The notes under the pieces were generated by a model, which did not search any database, was not told where the DNA came from, and worked only from the letters and a program-made list of their open reading frames with translations. From contig NZ_JFHR01000022.1 of NCBI RefSeq assembly GCF_000722875.1, forward strand, positions 1 through 64,000: DNA of 64,000 nucleotides, in the 5' to 3' direction. Of the stretch, positions 38,570 to 48,058 are shown piece after piece (the stretch's first letter is position 1; every line of letters starts with the position of its first letter). This DNA is from Sphingobium chlorophenolicum. GTDB lineage: Bacteria > Pseudomonadota > Alphaproteobacteria > Sphingomonadales > Sphingomonadaceae. The position numbers and the translations under genes were made by a program.

Positions 38570-39469
38570 ATGCGTCATTGCCTGGCCGTCATTCCCCTGC
38601 TGCTGTCGACCCCGGCCTGGGCCGACTACCCCCTATTCCTGCCGCCCGCCGTCAGGGAGATGCTGGAAGCGGCGATCGCCAACGGCAATGAGACCGAGAT
38701 CGCGACGGTGGCGAAGATCGCCAAGCAGACCAACCCCGGTTCCGCCGACGAAATCCAGCGCATGGTCAACAGTTGGAAGGACCGGACCAGGGCCACGCAG
38801 GAAAAGGTGATCCGGGAAGCCCGCTTCACCGAGCTATGGACAGGAAAGATCGAGGCCGGCGGGTTCCGCTCCACCGGTTCCACCAGCGAAATCGGCATCA
38901 GCGCCAGCGCGGCGATCAGGCGGACGGGCATCCAATGGTCGCACAAGCTGGCCGCCAGCATCGATTACCGCCGCGCCAACGGCGTGACGTCACGCGAACG
39001 CTACACGGCCAACTATGAACCGCGCTACGAATTCGACCCCAGGGGCTTTGCCTATGGCCTCGTCCAGTTCGAACGGGACACGTCCATCGGCTATGACGAG
39101 CGTTACACCGCCTCGGCCGGCATCGGTTACAAGCTGATCGTCAGCGAACCGATCGACCTTTCGGTGGATGCCGGTCCCTCCATCCGTCATGCCAAATATA
39201 TCATCGGCGAACGCGAGACCAAATTGGGCGCGCGCGCGTCGATGGACTTCGCCTGGCGGCTGGCGCCCACCCTGACCTTCAAGCAGGTCGCGTCCGGCTA
39301 TGCGGAAAGCGACGTCTACACGCTCAATTCCCTGACATCGCTGGTGACGAAAGTTGGGACGCGCTGGTCGGCGGCCTTTTCCTATAACGTCCTGTATGAA
39401 TCGGAAACGCTGCTGTCGGCGCGGGATTTCGATACTTTGAGCCGCCTGACCCTCACTTATGACTTTTAG
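38570..39469 (+). CDS. DUF481-type outer-membrane protein
   Basis: About 299 aa with a signal peptide ending at TPAWA, a helical segment, then beta-rich sequence (alternating hydrophobic strands, aromatic final residues LTLTYDF) typical of a DUF481 outer-membrane beta-barrel. The function of the family is unknown; some members are salt- or pH-induced. A GTG at 38537 is in frame but would put AAGGA too close; the ATG at 38570 is preferred. Confidence 0.82.
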   Translation: MRHCLAVIPLLLSTPAWADYPLFLPPAVREMLEAAIANGNETEIATVAKIAKQTNPGSADEIQRMVNSWKDRTRATQEKVIREARFTELWTGKIEAGGFRSTGSTSEIGISASAAIRRTGIQWSHKLAASIDYRRANGVTSRERYTANYEPRYEFDPRGFAYGLVQFERDTSIGYDERYTASAGIGYKLIVSEPIDLSVDAGPSIRHAKYIIGERETKLGARASMDFAWRLAPTLTFKQVASGYAESDVYTLNSLTSLVTKVGTRWSAAFSYNVLYESETLLSARDFDTLSRLTLTYDF

Positions 39470-39513
39470 GTCGGGGGTGGAGGCGCCGCCTCCGCTCTGA
39501 TAGGATCGACGGG

Positions 39514-40737
39514 ATGAGAGGCATTTCGTCGTTCGAACGGAGCGTCATGGAAAGCGCGGCAGACGCGCCCATGCTCGCCCGGACTGAAAAATGGGCGGGG
39601 GTGAACAGCGGGTCGCGCAATCTGCCGGGCCTCGCCACGATGGCGGCCATGCTCGCGGATGCCTTTGCCGGATTGCCGGGCGCGATTTCTCTGGTCGATC
39701 CCGACCCTGTAGAGGCGGTTCGTCCCGACGGCCGGTTGGACCTGATCGCCCATGGCGACCATCTGCGCCTCTCCGTCCGGCCGGAAGCGCCCGTGCAGAT
39801 CCTGCTCACCGGGCATATGGACACGGTCTTTCCGGCGGATCACGCCTTTCAGGCGCTGCGATGGGTCGATCCGGCCACATTGAACGGACCGGGCGTAGCG
39901 GACATGAAGGGCGGACTTGCCGTCATGCTTGCGGCCCTGAGCGCCTTCGAGACAGCGCCGGGCGCGGAGCGGCTGGGCTATGACGTCATCATCAACAGCG
40001 ATGAGGAAGTGGGCAGCCCCTCCTCGGCCGCCCTGTTGCGGCAGGTCGCGGCGGGTAAGCTGGCCGCCTTCACCTATGAACCCGCCCTGCCCGACGGGAC
40101 TTTGGCGGGTGCGCGGGCGGGCAGCGGCAATTTCGCCATCATCGTCACCGGCCGAAGCGCGCATGCGGGCCGCAATCCGCAGGACGGGCGAAACGCGCTG
40201 CTGGCCGCCGCCGATCTGGCGCTGCGGCTGAAGGCGGGCAGCAACACCGGCTTGTCCTGCAATCCGGCACGGATAGAGGGCGGCAGTCCCAATAATGTCG
40301 TGCCCGACCATGCCGTGCTGCACGTCAATTTCCGACCAAGGACGCCCGCCGACGAACAGGCCGCCGACATATTGCTGAAGGATGCGATGGCGCAGGTCGC
40401 GCGGGATCATGACGTGACGCTGCACGGCCATGGCGGCTTCGGCCGCCCGCCCAAGCCGATGGATGCGCAGGCGGAGGCGCTGTTCAGGCTGGTCCAGCAA
40501 TGCGGGGCAGACCTCAGCCTTCCCATCGCCTGGCGGGACACGGGTGGCGTGTGCGACGGCAATAATATCGCGGCCTGCGGCGTGCCCGTGGTCGACACGA
40601 TGGGCGTGCGCGGCGGCGATATTCACAGCGATTGCGAATATCTGATCGTCGACAGCCTCGCCGAACGGGCACAACTGTCGGCCCTGGCGCTGCTCCGGAT
40701 TGCCGAAGGACGTTTCACGAAGGGGATGAAGGCGTGA
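39514..40737 (+). CDS. M20-family metallopeptidase/desuccinylase-like hydrolase
   Basis: 407-aa zinc hydrolase of the ArgE/DapE/carboxypeptidase G2 family. Metal ligands are visible: GHMDTVF, the bridging aspartate in VADMKGG, and the Glu-Glu pair in NSDEEVGS; a dimerisation (lid) domain follows. It overlaps astA by GTGA, so it is translationally coupled to the arginine succinyltransferase pathway. It could replace AstE, releasing succinate from N-succinylglutamate, but this is inferred from the neighbourhood only. Confidence 0.85.
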   Translation: MRGISSFERSVMESAADAPMLARTEKWAGVNSGSRNLPGLATMAAMLADAFAGLPGAISLVDPDPVEAVRPDGRLDLIAHGDHLRLSVRPEAPVQILLTGHMDTVFPADHAFQALRWVDPATLNGPGVADMKGGLAVMLAALSAFETAPGAERLGYDVIINSDEEVGSPSSAALLRQVAAGKLAAFTYEPALPDGTLAGARAGSGNFAIIVTGRSAHAGRNPQDGRNALLAAADLALRLKAGSNTGLSCNPARIEGGSPNNVVPDHAVLHVNFRPRTPADEQAADILLKDAMAQVARDHDVTLHGHGGFGRPPKPMDAQAEALFRLVQQCGADLSLPIAWRDTGGVCDGNNIAACGVPVVDTMGVRGGDIHSDCEYLIVDSLAERAQLSALALLRIAEGRFTKGMKA

Positions 40738-41753
40738 GTTTTTTCATGCGCACCGCACGCGCCGACGATCTACAGACCCTTTACGAGATGGCCAAGCTGA
40801 CCGGCGGCGGCTTCACCAACCTGCCGCCCGACCGCAAATCGCTTGCCGCCAAGCTGGAACGGACCGAACAGGCCCTGTCGCGCCAAACCGAAAGCGTCGA
40901 CGATGAACTGATCGTCATGGTGCTGGAAAATGGCCAGACCGGTCAGGTTCGCGGCACCTGCCAGATTTTCAGCAAGGTCGGGCAAAGCTGGCCCTTCTAT
41001 TCCTACCGGCTGGGCGTACTGACCCAGCATAGCCGCGAACTTTCCCGGACCTTCCGGGCGGAGATGCTCTCGCTCGTCACCGATCTGGAGGGGTCGACGG
41101 AAGTGGGTGGCCTGTTCCTGCACCCTCGCGAGCGGGCCGAGGGTCTGGGCCTGCTGCTGGCGCGCAGCCGCTATCTCTACATCCGCAATCATCGCGCCCG
41201 TTTCGGGGAGAGGATCATCGCGGAACTGCGCGGCGTGATCGACGAGGCGGGCGGATCGCCCTTCTGGGATGGCCTCGCCGGACGCTTCTTCGGCATGAGC
41301 TTTCAGGAGGCGGACGAATTCAACGCCGTCAACGGCAACCAGTTCATCGCCGACCTGATGCCCAAGACGCCGATCTACACCGCCATGCTGACCGACAGCG
41401 CGCGCGGCGTCATCGGCATGCCGCACCCCAATGGCCGGGCAGCGATGCGGATGCTGGAGACCGAAGGCTTCACCAATCCCGGCTATGTCGATATTTTCGA
41501 CGGCGGCCCGACCATGGTGGGACAGATCAACGCCCTGCGCACCATTGCCCATGCCGCCGATGTCACCTTGGCCGCCGTCCATGAAAAGGGTGGGGACAAG
41601 GTGCTGATCGCCACCGGGATTCTGGCGGATTATCGCTGCGCCTATGGCTTCGCGCTCGAACGGGAGGATGGCGGCGTATCGCTCGACCAAGCGTCGGCGC
41701 AATTGCTGGGGCTGGAGCCGGGGCAGAATTTCACCATGGCGGAACGGGCATGA
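40734..41753 (+). CDS. astA: Arginine N-succinyltransferase
   Basis: First step of the ammonia-producing AST pathway: succinyl-CoA plus arginine. 339 aa with the GNAT-like region around FYSYRLGVLTQHSREL and the conserved VGGLFLHPRER and FNAVNGNQFIADLMPKTPIY. A GTG at 40734 overlaps the preceding stop and has AAGGGG 9 bases upstream; an ATG at 40746 is an alternative. Confidence 0.93.
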   Translation: MSFFMRTARADDLQTLYEMAKLTGGGFTNLPPDRKSLAAKLERTEQALSRQTESVDDELIVMVLENGQTGQVRGTCQIFSKVGQSWPFYSYRLGVLTQHSRELSRTFRAEMLSLVTDLEGSTEVGGLFLHPRERAEGLGLLLARSRYLYIRNHRARFGERIIAELRGVIDEAGGSPFWDGLAGRFFGMSFQEADEFNAVNGNQFIADLMPKTPIYTAMLTDSARGVIGMPHPNGRAAMRMLETEGFTNPGYVDIFDGGPTMVGQINALRTIAHAADVTLAAVHEKGGDKVLIATGILADYRCAYGFALEREDGGVSLDQASAQLLGLEPGQNFTMAERA

Positions 41754-43009
41754 CGGCAAGGGAGATCAATTTCGACGGCCTGATCGGCCCCAGCCATAAT
41801 TATGCGGGCCTGAGCCTCGGCAATCTGGCGTCGGCGCGCAATGCGGGCGCGGTGTCGCACCCCAGGGCGGCCGCCTTGCAGGGGATAGAGAAGATGCGCT
41901 CCAATCTTCGCCTGGGCCTGACGCAGGGGCTGTTCCTGCCCCAGTGGCGGCCCGACGGAGCGTGGCTGGCGGCGCTCGGCACCGATATCGGCGATGCGGA
42001 GCCGCATATCCGCGCAGCCGCCATGTCGGCTTCCTCCATGTGGGCGGCCAATGCCGCCACCGTTTCGCCCGCAGCCGACACGGCGGACGGGCGAACCCAC
42101 CTGACGGTCGCCAATCTCGTCACCATGCCGCATCGCAGCCATGAATGGCCGCAGACGCTGGCGCAGTTACGGATCGCCTTTTCCGACCGGAACGCCTTTG
42201 CGGTCCACGACCCCATCCCCGCCCCCTTCGGTGACGAGGGCGCGGCCAACCATATGCGCCTGTGCGATCATCATGGCGCGGCGGGCGTGGAGATATTCGT
42301 CTACGGCCAGTCTGGAGGCCCCTTCCCCGCCCGCCAGCATGTCGAGGCGAGCAAGGCCGTCGCCCGGCTGCACCAACTCGATCCGGATCGCACCCTGTTC
42401 GTCATGCAGTCGGAAGAGGCCATCGCGGCGGGCGCCTTTCACAATGACGTGGTGGCCGTCGCCAATGAGCGCGTCCTCTTCACCCATGAACAGGCCTTTA
42501 CCGACAAGGAGCGCTTCTACGCCGATCTGCGGGCAAAGCTGCCGTCGGTGGAGATCATAGAGGTTCCCGCCAGCGCCATCAGCCTGTCCGACGCGATCCG
42601 CAGCTATATCTTCAACGCGCAACTCGTGACATTGCCGGATGGCATCATGGCGCTGGTCCTCCCGACAGAGGCGCGGGACATGCCGAACATATGGGGCTGG
42701 CTGGAGCAGATGGTCGCCGGCAACGGTCCCATCCGGAAGCTGGCGCCGGTCGACGTACGCCAGTCCATGGCCAATGGCGGCGGCCCCGCCTGCCTGCGGC
42801 TGCGCGTGGTGGCCGATCCAGCCCATATCGATCCGCGCTTCCTGGTGGACGAGGCGAAGCTGGACGGCATCGCCGCCATCGTGCGGGACTATTGGCCCGA
42901 AGCCATCGCGCCGGACGACCTGGCCGACACCCGTCTGATCGCCCGGATCGAACAATCATGGTTAACCCTTGTTGACCATTTGCAGCTTTCGGGCGATTTA
43001 ATTCCCTGA
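41750..43009 (+). CDS. astB: N-succinylarginine dihydrolase
   Basis: 419 aa; hydrolyses N-succinylarginine to N-succinylornithine, ammonia and CO2. The N-terminus NFDGLIGPSHNYAGLSLGN is the family signature; HMRLCDHHG, FHNDVVAVAN (catalytic histidine) and NGGGPACLRLR (catalytic cysteine) follow. The ATG overlaps the astA stop. AstC and AstD are not in the window. Confidence 0.95.
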   Translation: MTAREINFDGLIGPSHNYAGLSLGNLASARNAGAVSHPRAAALQGIEKMRSNLRLGLTQGLFLPQWRPDGAWLAALGTDIGDAEPHIRAAAMSASSMWAANAATVSPAADTADGRTHLTVANLVTMPHRSHEWPQTLAQLRIAFSDRNAFAVHDPIPAPFGDEGAANHMRLCDHHGAAGVEIFVYGQSGGPFPARQHVEASKAVARLHQLDPDRTLFVMQSEEAIAAGAFHNDVVAVANERVLFTHEQAFTDKERFYADLRAKLPSVEIIEVPASAISLSDAIRSYIFNAQLVTLPDGIMALVLPTEARDMPNIWGWLEQMVAGNGPIRKLAPVDVRQSMANGGGPACLRLRVVADPAHIDPRFLVDEAKLDGIAAIVRDYWPEAIAPDDLADTRLIARIEQSWLTLVDHLQLSGDLIP

Positions 43010-43034
43010 CGGCGGGCAAGCCGGATGGGACTCG

Positions 43035-43259
43035 ATGGAACGGATCAAACGCCTTTTCACTATCAAGACGAAGTTCGAGGCGTTTCTGGTGATCTACGCC
43101 CTGGCCCTTGGCGCGACCGAGCGCGGCATCGTCTATATGCACCAATATCCTGGCACGGGCGGCCATTTGCTGGCGCTGGTCTGCACGGGCAGCGTCTTCA
43201 TGGCGGGCGGCATGATCCTGGATACCGTGGAAATGCGGCGCAGCGCGTTTTTCTTCTAG
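43035..43259 (+). CDS. Small conserved-looking membrane protein, unknown
   Basis: 74 aa with a basic N-terminus (MERIKRLFTIKTK), a first hydrophobic stretch (about 16-32), an intervening YMHQYPGTGG loop, and a second membrane segment (about 43-60). It ends in aromatic residues. I recognise no domain. It lies between astB and cobQ on the same strand; the stop codon sits in an 8-bp palindrome. Confidence 0.7.
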   Translation: MERIKRLFTIKTKFEAFLVIYALALGATERGIVYMHQYPGTGGHLLALVCTGSVFMAGGMILDTVEMRRSAFFF

Positions 43260-43282
43260 GCCGATAAACACTTGTATCGGCC
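43259..43282. other. Perfect 8-bp inverted repeat, possible weak terminator or operator
   Basis: GGCCGATA (43259-43266) and TATCGGCC (43275-43282) are exact reverse complements with an 8-nt loop, just before cobQ. No T-run follows. Confidence 0.5.
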
Positions 43283-43306
43283 CGGCGCGCCATGCAGGAG
43301 CGCGTC

Positions 43307-44758
43307 ATGGCTGCCATCATGCTTCAGGGAACGGGATCGGACGTCGGCAAATCCTTGCTGGTCGCCGGGATTTGCCGCGCGTTGGTCCGTCGGGGATATA
43401 GCGTCCGGCCGTTCAAGCCGCAGAATATGTCCAACAATGCCGCCGTCACCGCCGACGGCGGAGAGATCGGACGGGCGCAGGCGCTGCAAGCCATCGCGGC
43501 TGGCGTCGAACCGCATACGGACATGAACCCAGTCCTGCTGAAGCCGCAGGCCGACCGCACGTCGCAGCTTGTCGTCCATGGGCAAGTGCGCGGCAAGCTG
43601 GGAAGCAGCAACTTCCGCTCGGCGCGGGGCGAATTGCTGGAGGCGGTGCTGGCCAGCTATCGCCGGTTGCAGGCGCAATGCGACATCGTCGTGGTGGAAG
43701 GCGCCGGATCGCCCGCCGAGGTCAATTTGCGGGCGGGCGACATCGCCAATATGGGCTTTGCGCGGGCCGTCGACGTGCCGGTGATATTGGTGGGCGACAT
43801 CGACCGGGGCGGCGTGATCGCGGCCGTCGCCGGGACGAAGGCGGTGATCGATCCGGCCGACGCGGCGATGATCCGTGGCTTCCTGATCAACAAGTTTCGG
43901 GGCGATCCCGCCCTGTTCGAGGATGGTTATCGCCATATCGAGCATCTGACCGGCTGGAAGGGCTTTGGCGTCGTCCCCTGGCTCGGTCAGGCCGTGCGTT
44001 TGCCGAGCGAGGACGCCGTGGTGCTGGAACGCAGGCAGGGCGGCGCGGGCGAAAGGCTGATGATCGCCTGCCCCATCCTTCCCCGGATCGCCAATTTCGA
44101 CGATCTCGACCCGCTGAAGCTGGAGCCGGGCGTCGATGTCGTCATGGTGCCGCCGGGCCAGCCCATTCCGGCCGAGGCGGCGCTCATCATCCTGCCGGGA
44201 TCGAAGGCGACCATCGCCGATTTGCAGGCGGTGCGGGATCAGGGATGGGACATCGATATCCGCGCTCATCACCGGCGCGGACGGCCGATATTGGGCATTT
44301 GTGGCGGCTATCAGATGCTGGGCCGCAGGATAGACGATCCGGACGGCATCGAAGGACCGCCGGGCGGCGTCGATGGTCTGGGCCTGCTGGACGTCGAAAC
44401 GCGGCTGACCCCGGTCAAGACATTGGAACGAACCAACGGGACGGCGCTGGGCCAGGCATTTTCAGGCTATGAAATGCATGTCGGCGTAACCCATGGGCCG
44501 GACTGCGCCCGCCCCTTCGCCATCATGGAAGCGGGTCGACCGGATGGCGGGTCCAGCAAGGACGGCACGGTCATGGGCACCTACATCCATGGCCTGTTCG
44601 CCAGCACCGGGCTGCGCGCCGCCTTTCTGGCGCGGCTCGGCCATGAATCGGCGTCGGGCGACTATCAGGCCTCCGTCAATGATGCGCTGGATCAAATTGC
44701 CTCTCAGTTGGAAGAGCATGTGGATATGGACGGATTAATCCAAATTGCCATGGCGTGA
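43307..44758 (+). CDS. cobQ: Cobyric acid synthase
   Basis: 483 aa; amidates four side chains of adenosylcobyrinic acid a,c-diamide with glutamine and ATP. The N-terminal dethiobiotin-synthetase-like ATPase has GTGSDVGKS and KPQNMSNN, and the C-terminal amidotransferase domain has the cysteine in ICGGYQMLG and the final histidine in YIHGLF. The ATG at 43307 has GGAG 6 bases upstream; an ATG at 43292 precedes that ribosome site and is unlikely. No other cobalamin gene is seen here. Confidence 0.93.
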   Translation: MAAIMLQGTGSDVGKSLLVAGICRALVRRGYSVRPFKPQNMSNNAAVTADGGEIGRAQALQAIAAGVEPHTDMNPVLLKPQADRTSQLVVHGQVRGKLGSSNFRSARGELLEAVLASYRRLQAQCDIVVVEGAGSPAEVNLRAGDIANMGFARAVDVPVILVGDIDRGGVIAAVAGTKAVIDPADAAMIRGFLINKFRGDPALFEDGYRHIEHLTGWKGFGVVPWLGQAVRLPSEDAVVLERRQGGAGERLMIACPILPRIANFDDLDPLKLEPGVDVVMVPPGQPIPAEAALIILPGSKATIADLQAVRDQGWDIDIRAHHRRGRPILGICGGYQMLGRRIDDPDGIEGPPGGVDGLGLLDVETRLTPVKTLERTNGTALGQAFSGYEMHVGVTHGPDCARPFAIMEAGRPDGGSSKDGTVMGTYIHGLFASTGLRAAFLARLGHESASGDYQASVNDALDQIASQLEEHVDMDGLIQIAMA

Positions 44759-44912
44759 AGCGGCAATGGCGCAAAAGAGGTAGTCGTGCCATCGCGGCAC
44801 CATTCCGCATCTATGCTGTTGGTTATATTTACGAAAAATCGCCAACCTATTATGCTGAAACTTCGGATATAGCGCTCATAACATAGCTGATCCGGAGGAA
44901 GAGGCGGAACTT

Positions 44913-46658
44913 ATGTTGCGTGACCTTCGCAAACCCGCCGGTCCGATGAAGGCTGCCCTGTCATCATGCAGGCGCCATTTCCTTTTTTCCTTGATATTCA
45001 GCGCATTGATGAACGTCCTTTACATCGGACCCGTTCTCTACATGCTGCAGGTATATGACCGAGTCATTGGGGGACAAGGCAAACTCACCCTCTTTTTCCT
45101 GACCCTCATCATCATCTTCGTCATCGGCACTTTGGCGCTGCTCGAACAGGTGCGCTCCCGCCTGCTGGTGCGGGCGAGCATCCGGTTCGACCGGCAGCTT
45201 TCCGGCCTGTTGCTCGACACCACGCTGAGCGGACGCGGCTCGACCGGCGAGACGATGAACAAGCAGGCCCTGCGGGAATTCGACACGCTGCGGCAGGCTC
45301 TGACCGGGCCGACGATCCTGTCCTTCTTCGATTTCCCCTGGAGTCCCGTCTACGTCATCGTCTGCTTCCTGATCCACCCGGCCATCGCGGCATTGGCGGT
45401 GGTGGGGGGCGGTATTCTCCTCTTCATCGCCTTCTGCAATGAGCGGCAGACCAACGCGCCTTTGAAACAGGCCAATGAGGCCGCGAACAAGGCCTATGTC
45501 AGCCAGGAGCAGACGCTTGCCGGGGCAGAGGTGATCCGCGCGCTCGGCATGCGGAGCGCGCTGGTGCGGCGGCATCTGATCGAACGCCGCGCCATGCTCA
45601 ATCTTCAGGCCAGCGCAAGCTTCGCGGGCGGCCATTATGTCGCGATCAGCAAATTCGTTCGCCTGATCCTGCAATCGCTTGCCCTGGGCCTCGGCGCCTG
45701 GCTGGCCATCGACAATCAGATTTCGGCGGGCGCGATCTTCGCCTCCTCCTTCCTTGTGGGACGCGCGCTGACGCCCATCGACCAGTTGCTGGGGGCATGG
45801 CGCAACGTCGTCCATGCCCGCGCAAGCTACGAGACATTGAACGATTTGCTGGCAGCAAAGGAGGCGGACATCGCGCTCACCCGCCTACCCGCGCCGGTCG
45901 GCCATATCGCGGTCGAGCATCTGTCTTACTTCACGCCCGGCCAGGAAAAGCCGATATTGGCCGACATCAGCTTCACGGTCGAACCCGGCGAAGTCATCGC
46001 CGTCGTCGGGCCGAGCGGCGCGGGCAAGTCGACCCTGCTGCGCATGCTGTCCGGTGCGGCGCAGCCTCTGCGTGGATCGATCCGCTATGATGGCGCAAAC
46101 ATTCAGGATTGGGAATCGGAACGGCTTGCTGGCTTCGTCGGCTATCTGCCGCAGGACACGTCGCTGTTCGCCGGGACCATCAAGGAGAATATCGCCCGCT
46201 TCGGCAATTTCCTGTCGGACGATGGGGAAGCAATCGACAACAATGTGATCGAGGCGGCCCGGCTGAGCGGCGCGCACGACATGATCCAGGCTTTGCCGGG
46301 AGGGTATAATCTGACGCTGGGCTGGGGAGGACGCGGACTTTCCGCCGGGCAGGCGCAGCGCGTGGGACTGGCGCGGGCTCTTTATGGCGCGCCGCCGCTC
46401 GTCTTTCTGGACGAACCTAATGCGCATCTGGACGCCGAGGGAGAAGTGCGGCTGGTGGCGACGCTGGCCGATCTCAAGAAGAAGAACGCGTCGGTCATCA
46501 TCGTCGCGCACCGCATGGGCATATTGGGCGTGGTCGACAAGATCATGGTGATGCGCGACGGGCGGGTGGAGGCCTTTGGCGGACGCGATGAAGTGCTGGG
46601 GCGGCTAAAGGCGATCCGGTCCGAAGAACATCCTGCGTCGCAGACCGCGGAGGGGTAA
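44913..46658 (+). CDS. Type I secretion ABC transporter (PrtD/LapB type)
   Basis: 581-aa half-transporter exporting a C-terminal-signal substrate directly from cytosol to outside. Six membrane helices lie in residues about 20-290; there is no C39 peptidase domain, as expected for RTX cargo. The ATPase has GPSGAGKSTLL, the signature LSAGQAQRVGLARAL and Walker B LVFLDEPNAHLD. The 154-base upstream gap is visibly AT-richer than the genes and starts with few genes between, so it probably holds the promoter. The adaptor gene follows after 7 bases. The RTX-cadherin gene at 56885-61180 is the evident cargo. Confidence 0.94.
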   Translation: MLRDLRKPAGPMKAALSSCRRHFLFSLIFSALMNVLYIGPVLYMLQVYDRVIGGQGKLTLFFLTLIIIFVIGTLALLEQVRSRLLVRASIRFDRQLSGLLLDTTLSGRGSTGETMNKQALREFDTLRQALTGPTILSFFDFPWSPVYVIVCFLIHPAIAALAVVGGGILLFIAFCNERQTNAPLKQANEAANKAYVSQEQTLAGAEVIRALGMRSALVRRHLIERRAMLNLQASASFAGGHYVAISKFVRLILQSLALGLGAWLAIDNQISAGAIFASSFLVGRALTPIDQLLGAWRNVVHARASYETLNDLLAAKEADIALTRLPAPVGHIAVEHLSYFTPGQEKPILADISFTVEPGEVIAVVGPSGAGKSTLLRMLSGAAQPLRGSIRYDGANIQDWESERLAGFVGYLPQDTSLFAGTIKENIARFGNFLSDDGEAIDNNVIEAARLSGAHDMIQALPGGYNLTLGWGGRGLSAGQAQRVGLARALYGAPPLVFLDEPNAHLDAEGEVRLVATLADLKKKNASVIIVAHRMGILGVVDKIMVMRDGRVEAFGGRDEVLGRLKAIRSEEHPASQTAEG

Positions 46659-46665
46659 GGCCGCC

Positions 46666-48048
46666 ATGGGGGACATTCAGATCAGGGATGCAAGCGGTGC
46701 CATCGAGCTTCACTATCCCGCCGGGAGCAGCGCCGACATGATCGACGACCGGCCGGATCGCGACATGCGGTCGGGCATCGTCATCGCCGTCCTGTTCTTC
46801 GTTATCTTCCTGGGCTGGGCCGCCTTTGCGCGGCTCGACGCGGCGGCCTATGCACCCGGCCGGCTCACTGTATCGGGACAGCGGCAATCGGTGCAGCATC
46901 GCGACGGCGGCGTGGTGGGCGCGATCTTCGTGAAGGAAGGGCAGCATGTCCGGCAGGGACAGCCGCTCATGGAACTGGCCTCCGCCGAAGTCCGTGCCCA
47001 GGCGCGCATGTACGGCGCGCAATATATCGAACTCAAGGCGCAACGGGCCAGGCTGATCGCCGAACAACTGGGCGCGAGCCATGTCGAATGGCCCGCCGAA
47101 TTCGCCGCCTTGAAGGGGCAGGAGAAGGAGGATGCGGAGGAAGCAATCCGCCTGCAACTGACCCAGTTCAATGCAAGATCCTCCGTGCTGGCGGCGCAGA
47201 CCGGCGTGCTGCGCCAACAAGCGGATCAGGTTCGGCAGACCGAGCGCGGCTATCGTTCCCAACTGGCGGCATCGTCCGAACAGGCGCGGCTGATCGGGGA
47301 AGAGTTGAACAGCCTGCGCGACGTGGCGGAAAAGGGCTTCGTCTCCAAGTCGCGGATCAGGGCGCTGGAACGGGCGCGGGCCGATCTTCAGGGACAGGAA
47401 GGGCAGTTTTCCGCCAGCATCGCCCGCTCCGGCGCGGAGGCGGGGGAAAACCGGCTGAAGGCGCTGGAGGCTGAAAAGGCCTATAAGGAACGAGCCGCGT
47501 CGGAATTGCGCGACGTGGAATTCTCGCTGAACGAAGTGCTGCCCAAATATCGCGCGGCGAAGGACCAACTTGCTCGGCTCCAGATCAGGGCACCCGCGAC
47601 GGGCACGACCGTCGGCCTCAGTATCTTCACCGTCGGCGGGGTGATTTCGCCTGGACAGAAGCTGATGGACATCGTCCCCGATCGGGCGGGCCTGGTCATA
47701 GAGGCGCGCATCTCGCCGGACGATATCGACGATCTGAAAATCGGCCAGAAGGCCCAGATTCGGTTCAACAGCCTGCATGAGCGAGATCTGCCGATCATGG
47801 ACGGCCAGATCAGCCGCCTGTCGGCCGACAGCTTCCAGGACGAAAAGACGGGCGCGTCCTTCTACACGGCGGAGGTGATGGTACCGCCCGCCGAACTGGA
47901 AACCATCAGGAGCGTGCGAGGCGGCGATTTTAGCCTGAAGGCAGGGATGCCCGCGCAGGTTCTGGTGCCCCTGCGGCGGCGGACGGCGCTGCAATATGCG
48001 TTGGAGCCGCTCACCCAATCGCTATGGCTGTCCTTCCGGGAGCATTGA
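46666..48048 (+). CDS. HlyD-family type I secretion adaptor
   Basis: 460 aa: one transmembrane helix (about 42-62), a lipoyl-like domain split around a long coiled coil (residues about 120-300, rich in Gln, Glu and Ala), and a beta-barrel domain with IRAPATGTTVGLSIFTVGGVI. It bridges the ABC transporter to a TolC-like channel, which is not encoded nearby. Ribosome site GGAGGGG lies 10 bases before the ATG. It ends 10 bases from the convergent pelF stop, with no terminator visible. Confidence 0.93.
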   Translation: MGDIQIRDASGAIELHYPAGSSADMIDDRPDRDMRSGIVIAVLFFVIFLGWAAFARLDAAAYAPGRLTVSGQRQSVQHRDGGVVGAIFVKEGQHVRQGQPLMELASAEVRAQARMYGAQYIELKAQRARLIAEQLGASHVEWPAEFAALKGQEKEDAEEAIRLQLTQFNARSSVLAAQTGVLRQQADQVRQTERGYRSQLAASSEQARLIGEELNSLRDVAEKGFVSKSRIRALERARADLQGQEGQFSASIARSGAEAGENRLKALEAEKAYKERAASELRDVEFSLNEVLPKYRAAKDQLARLQIRAPATGTTVGLSIFTVGGVISPGQKLMDIVPDRAGLVIEARISPDDIDDLKIGQKAQIRFNSLHERDLPIMDGQISRLSADSFQDEKTGASFYTAEVMVPPAELETIRSVRGGDFSLKAGMPAQVLVPLRRRTALQYALEPLTQSLWLSFREH

Positions 48049-48058
48049 TCCATCAAGG

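Noticed and set aside
44759..44912. Possible small gene before the T1SS transporter
   Set aside because: No start with ribosome site and an acceptable frame was found; it is more likely a promoter region.
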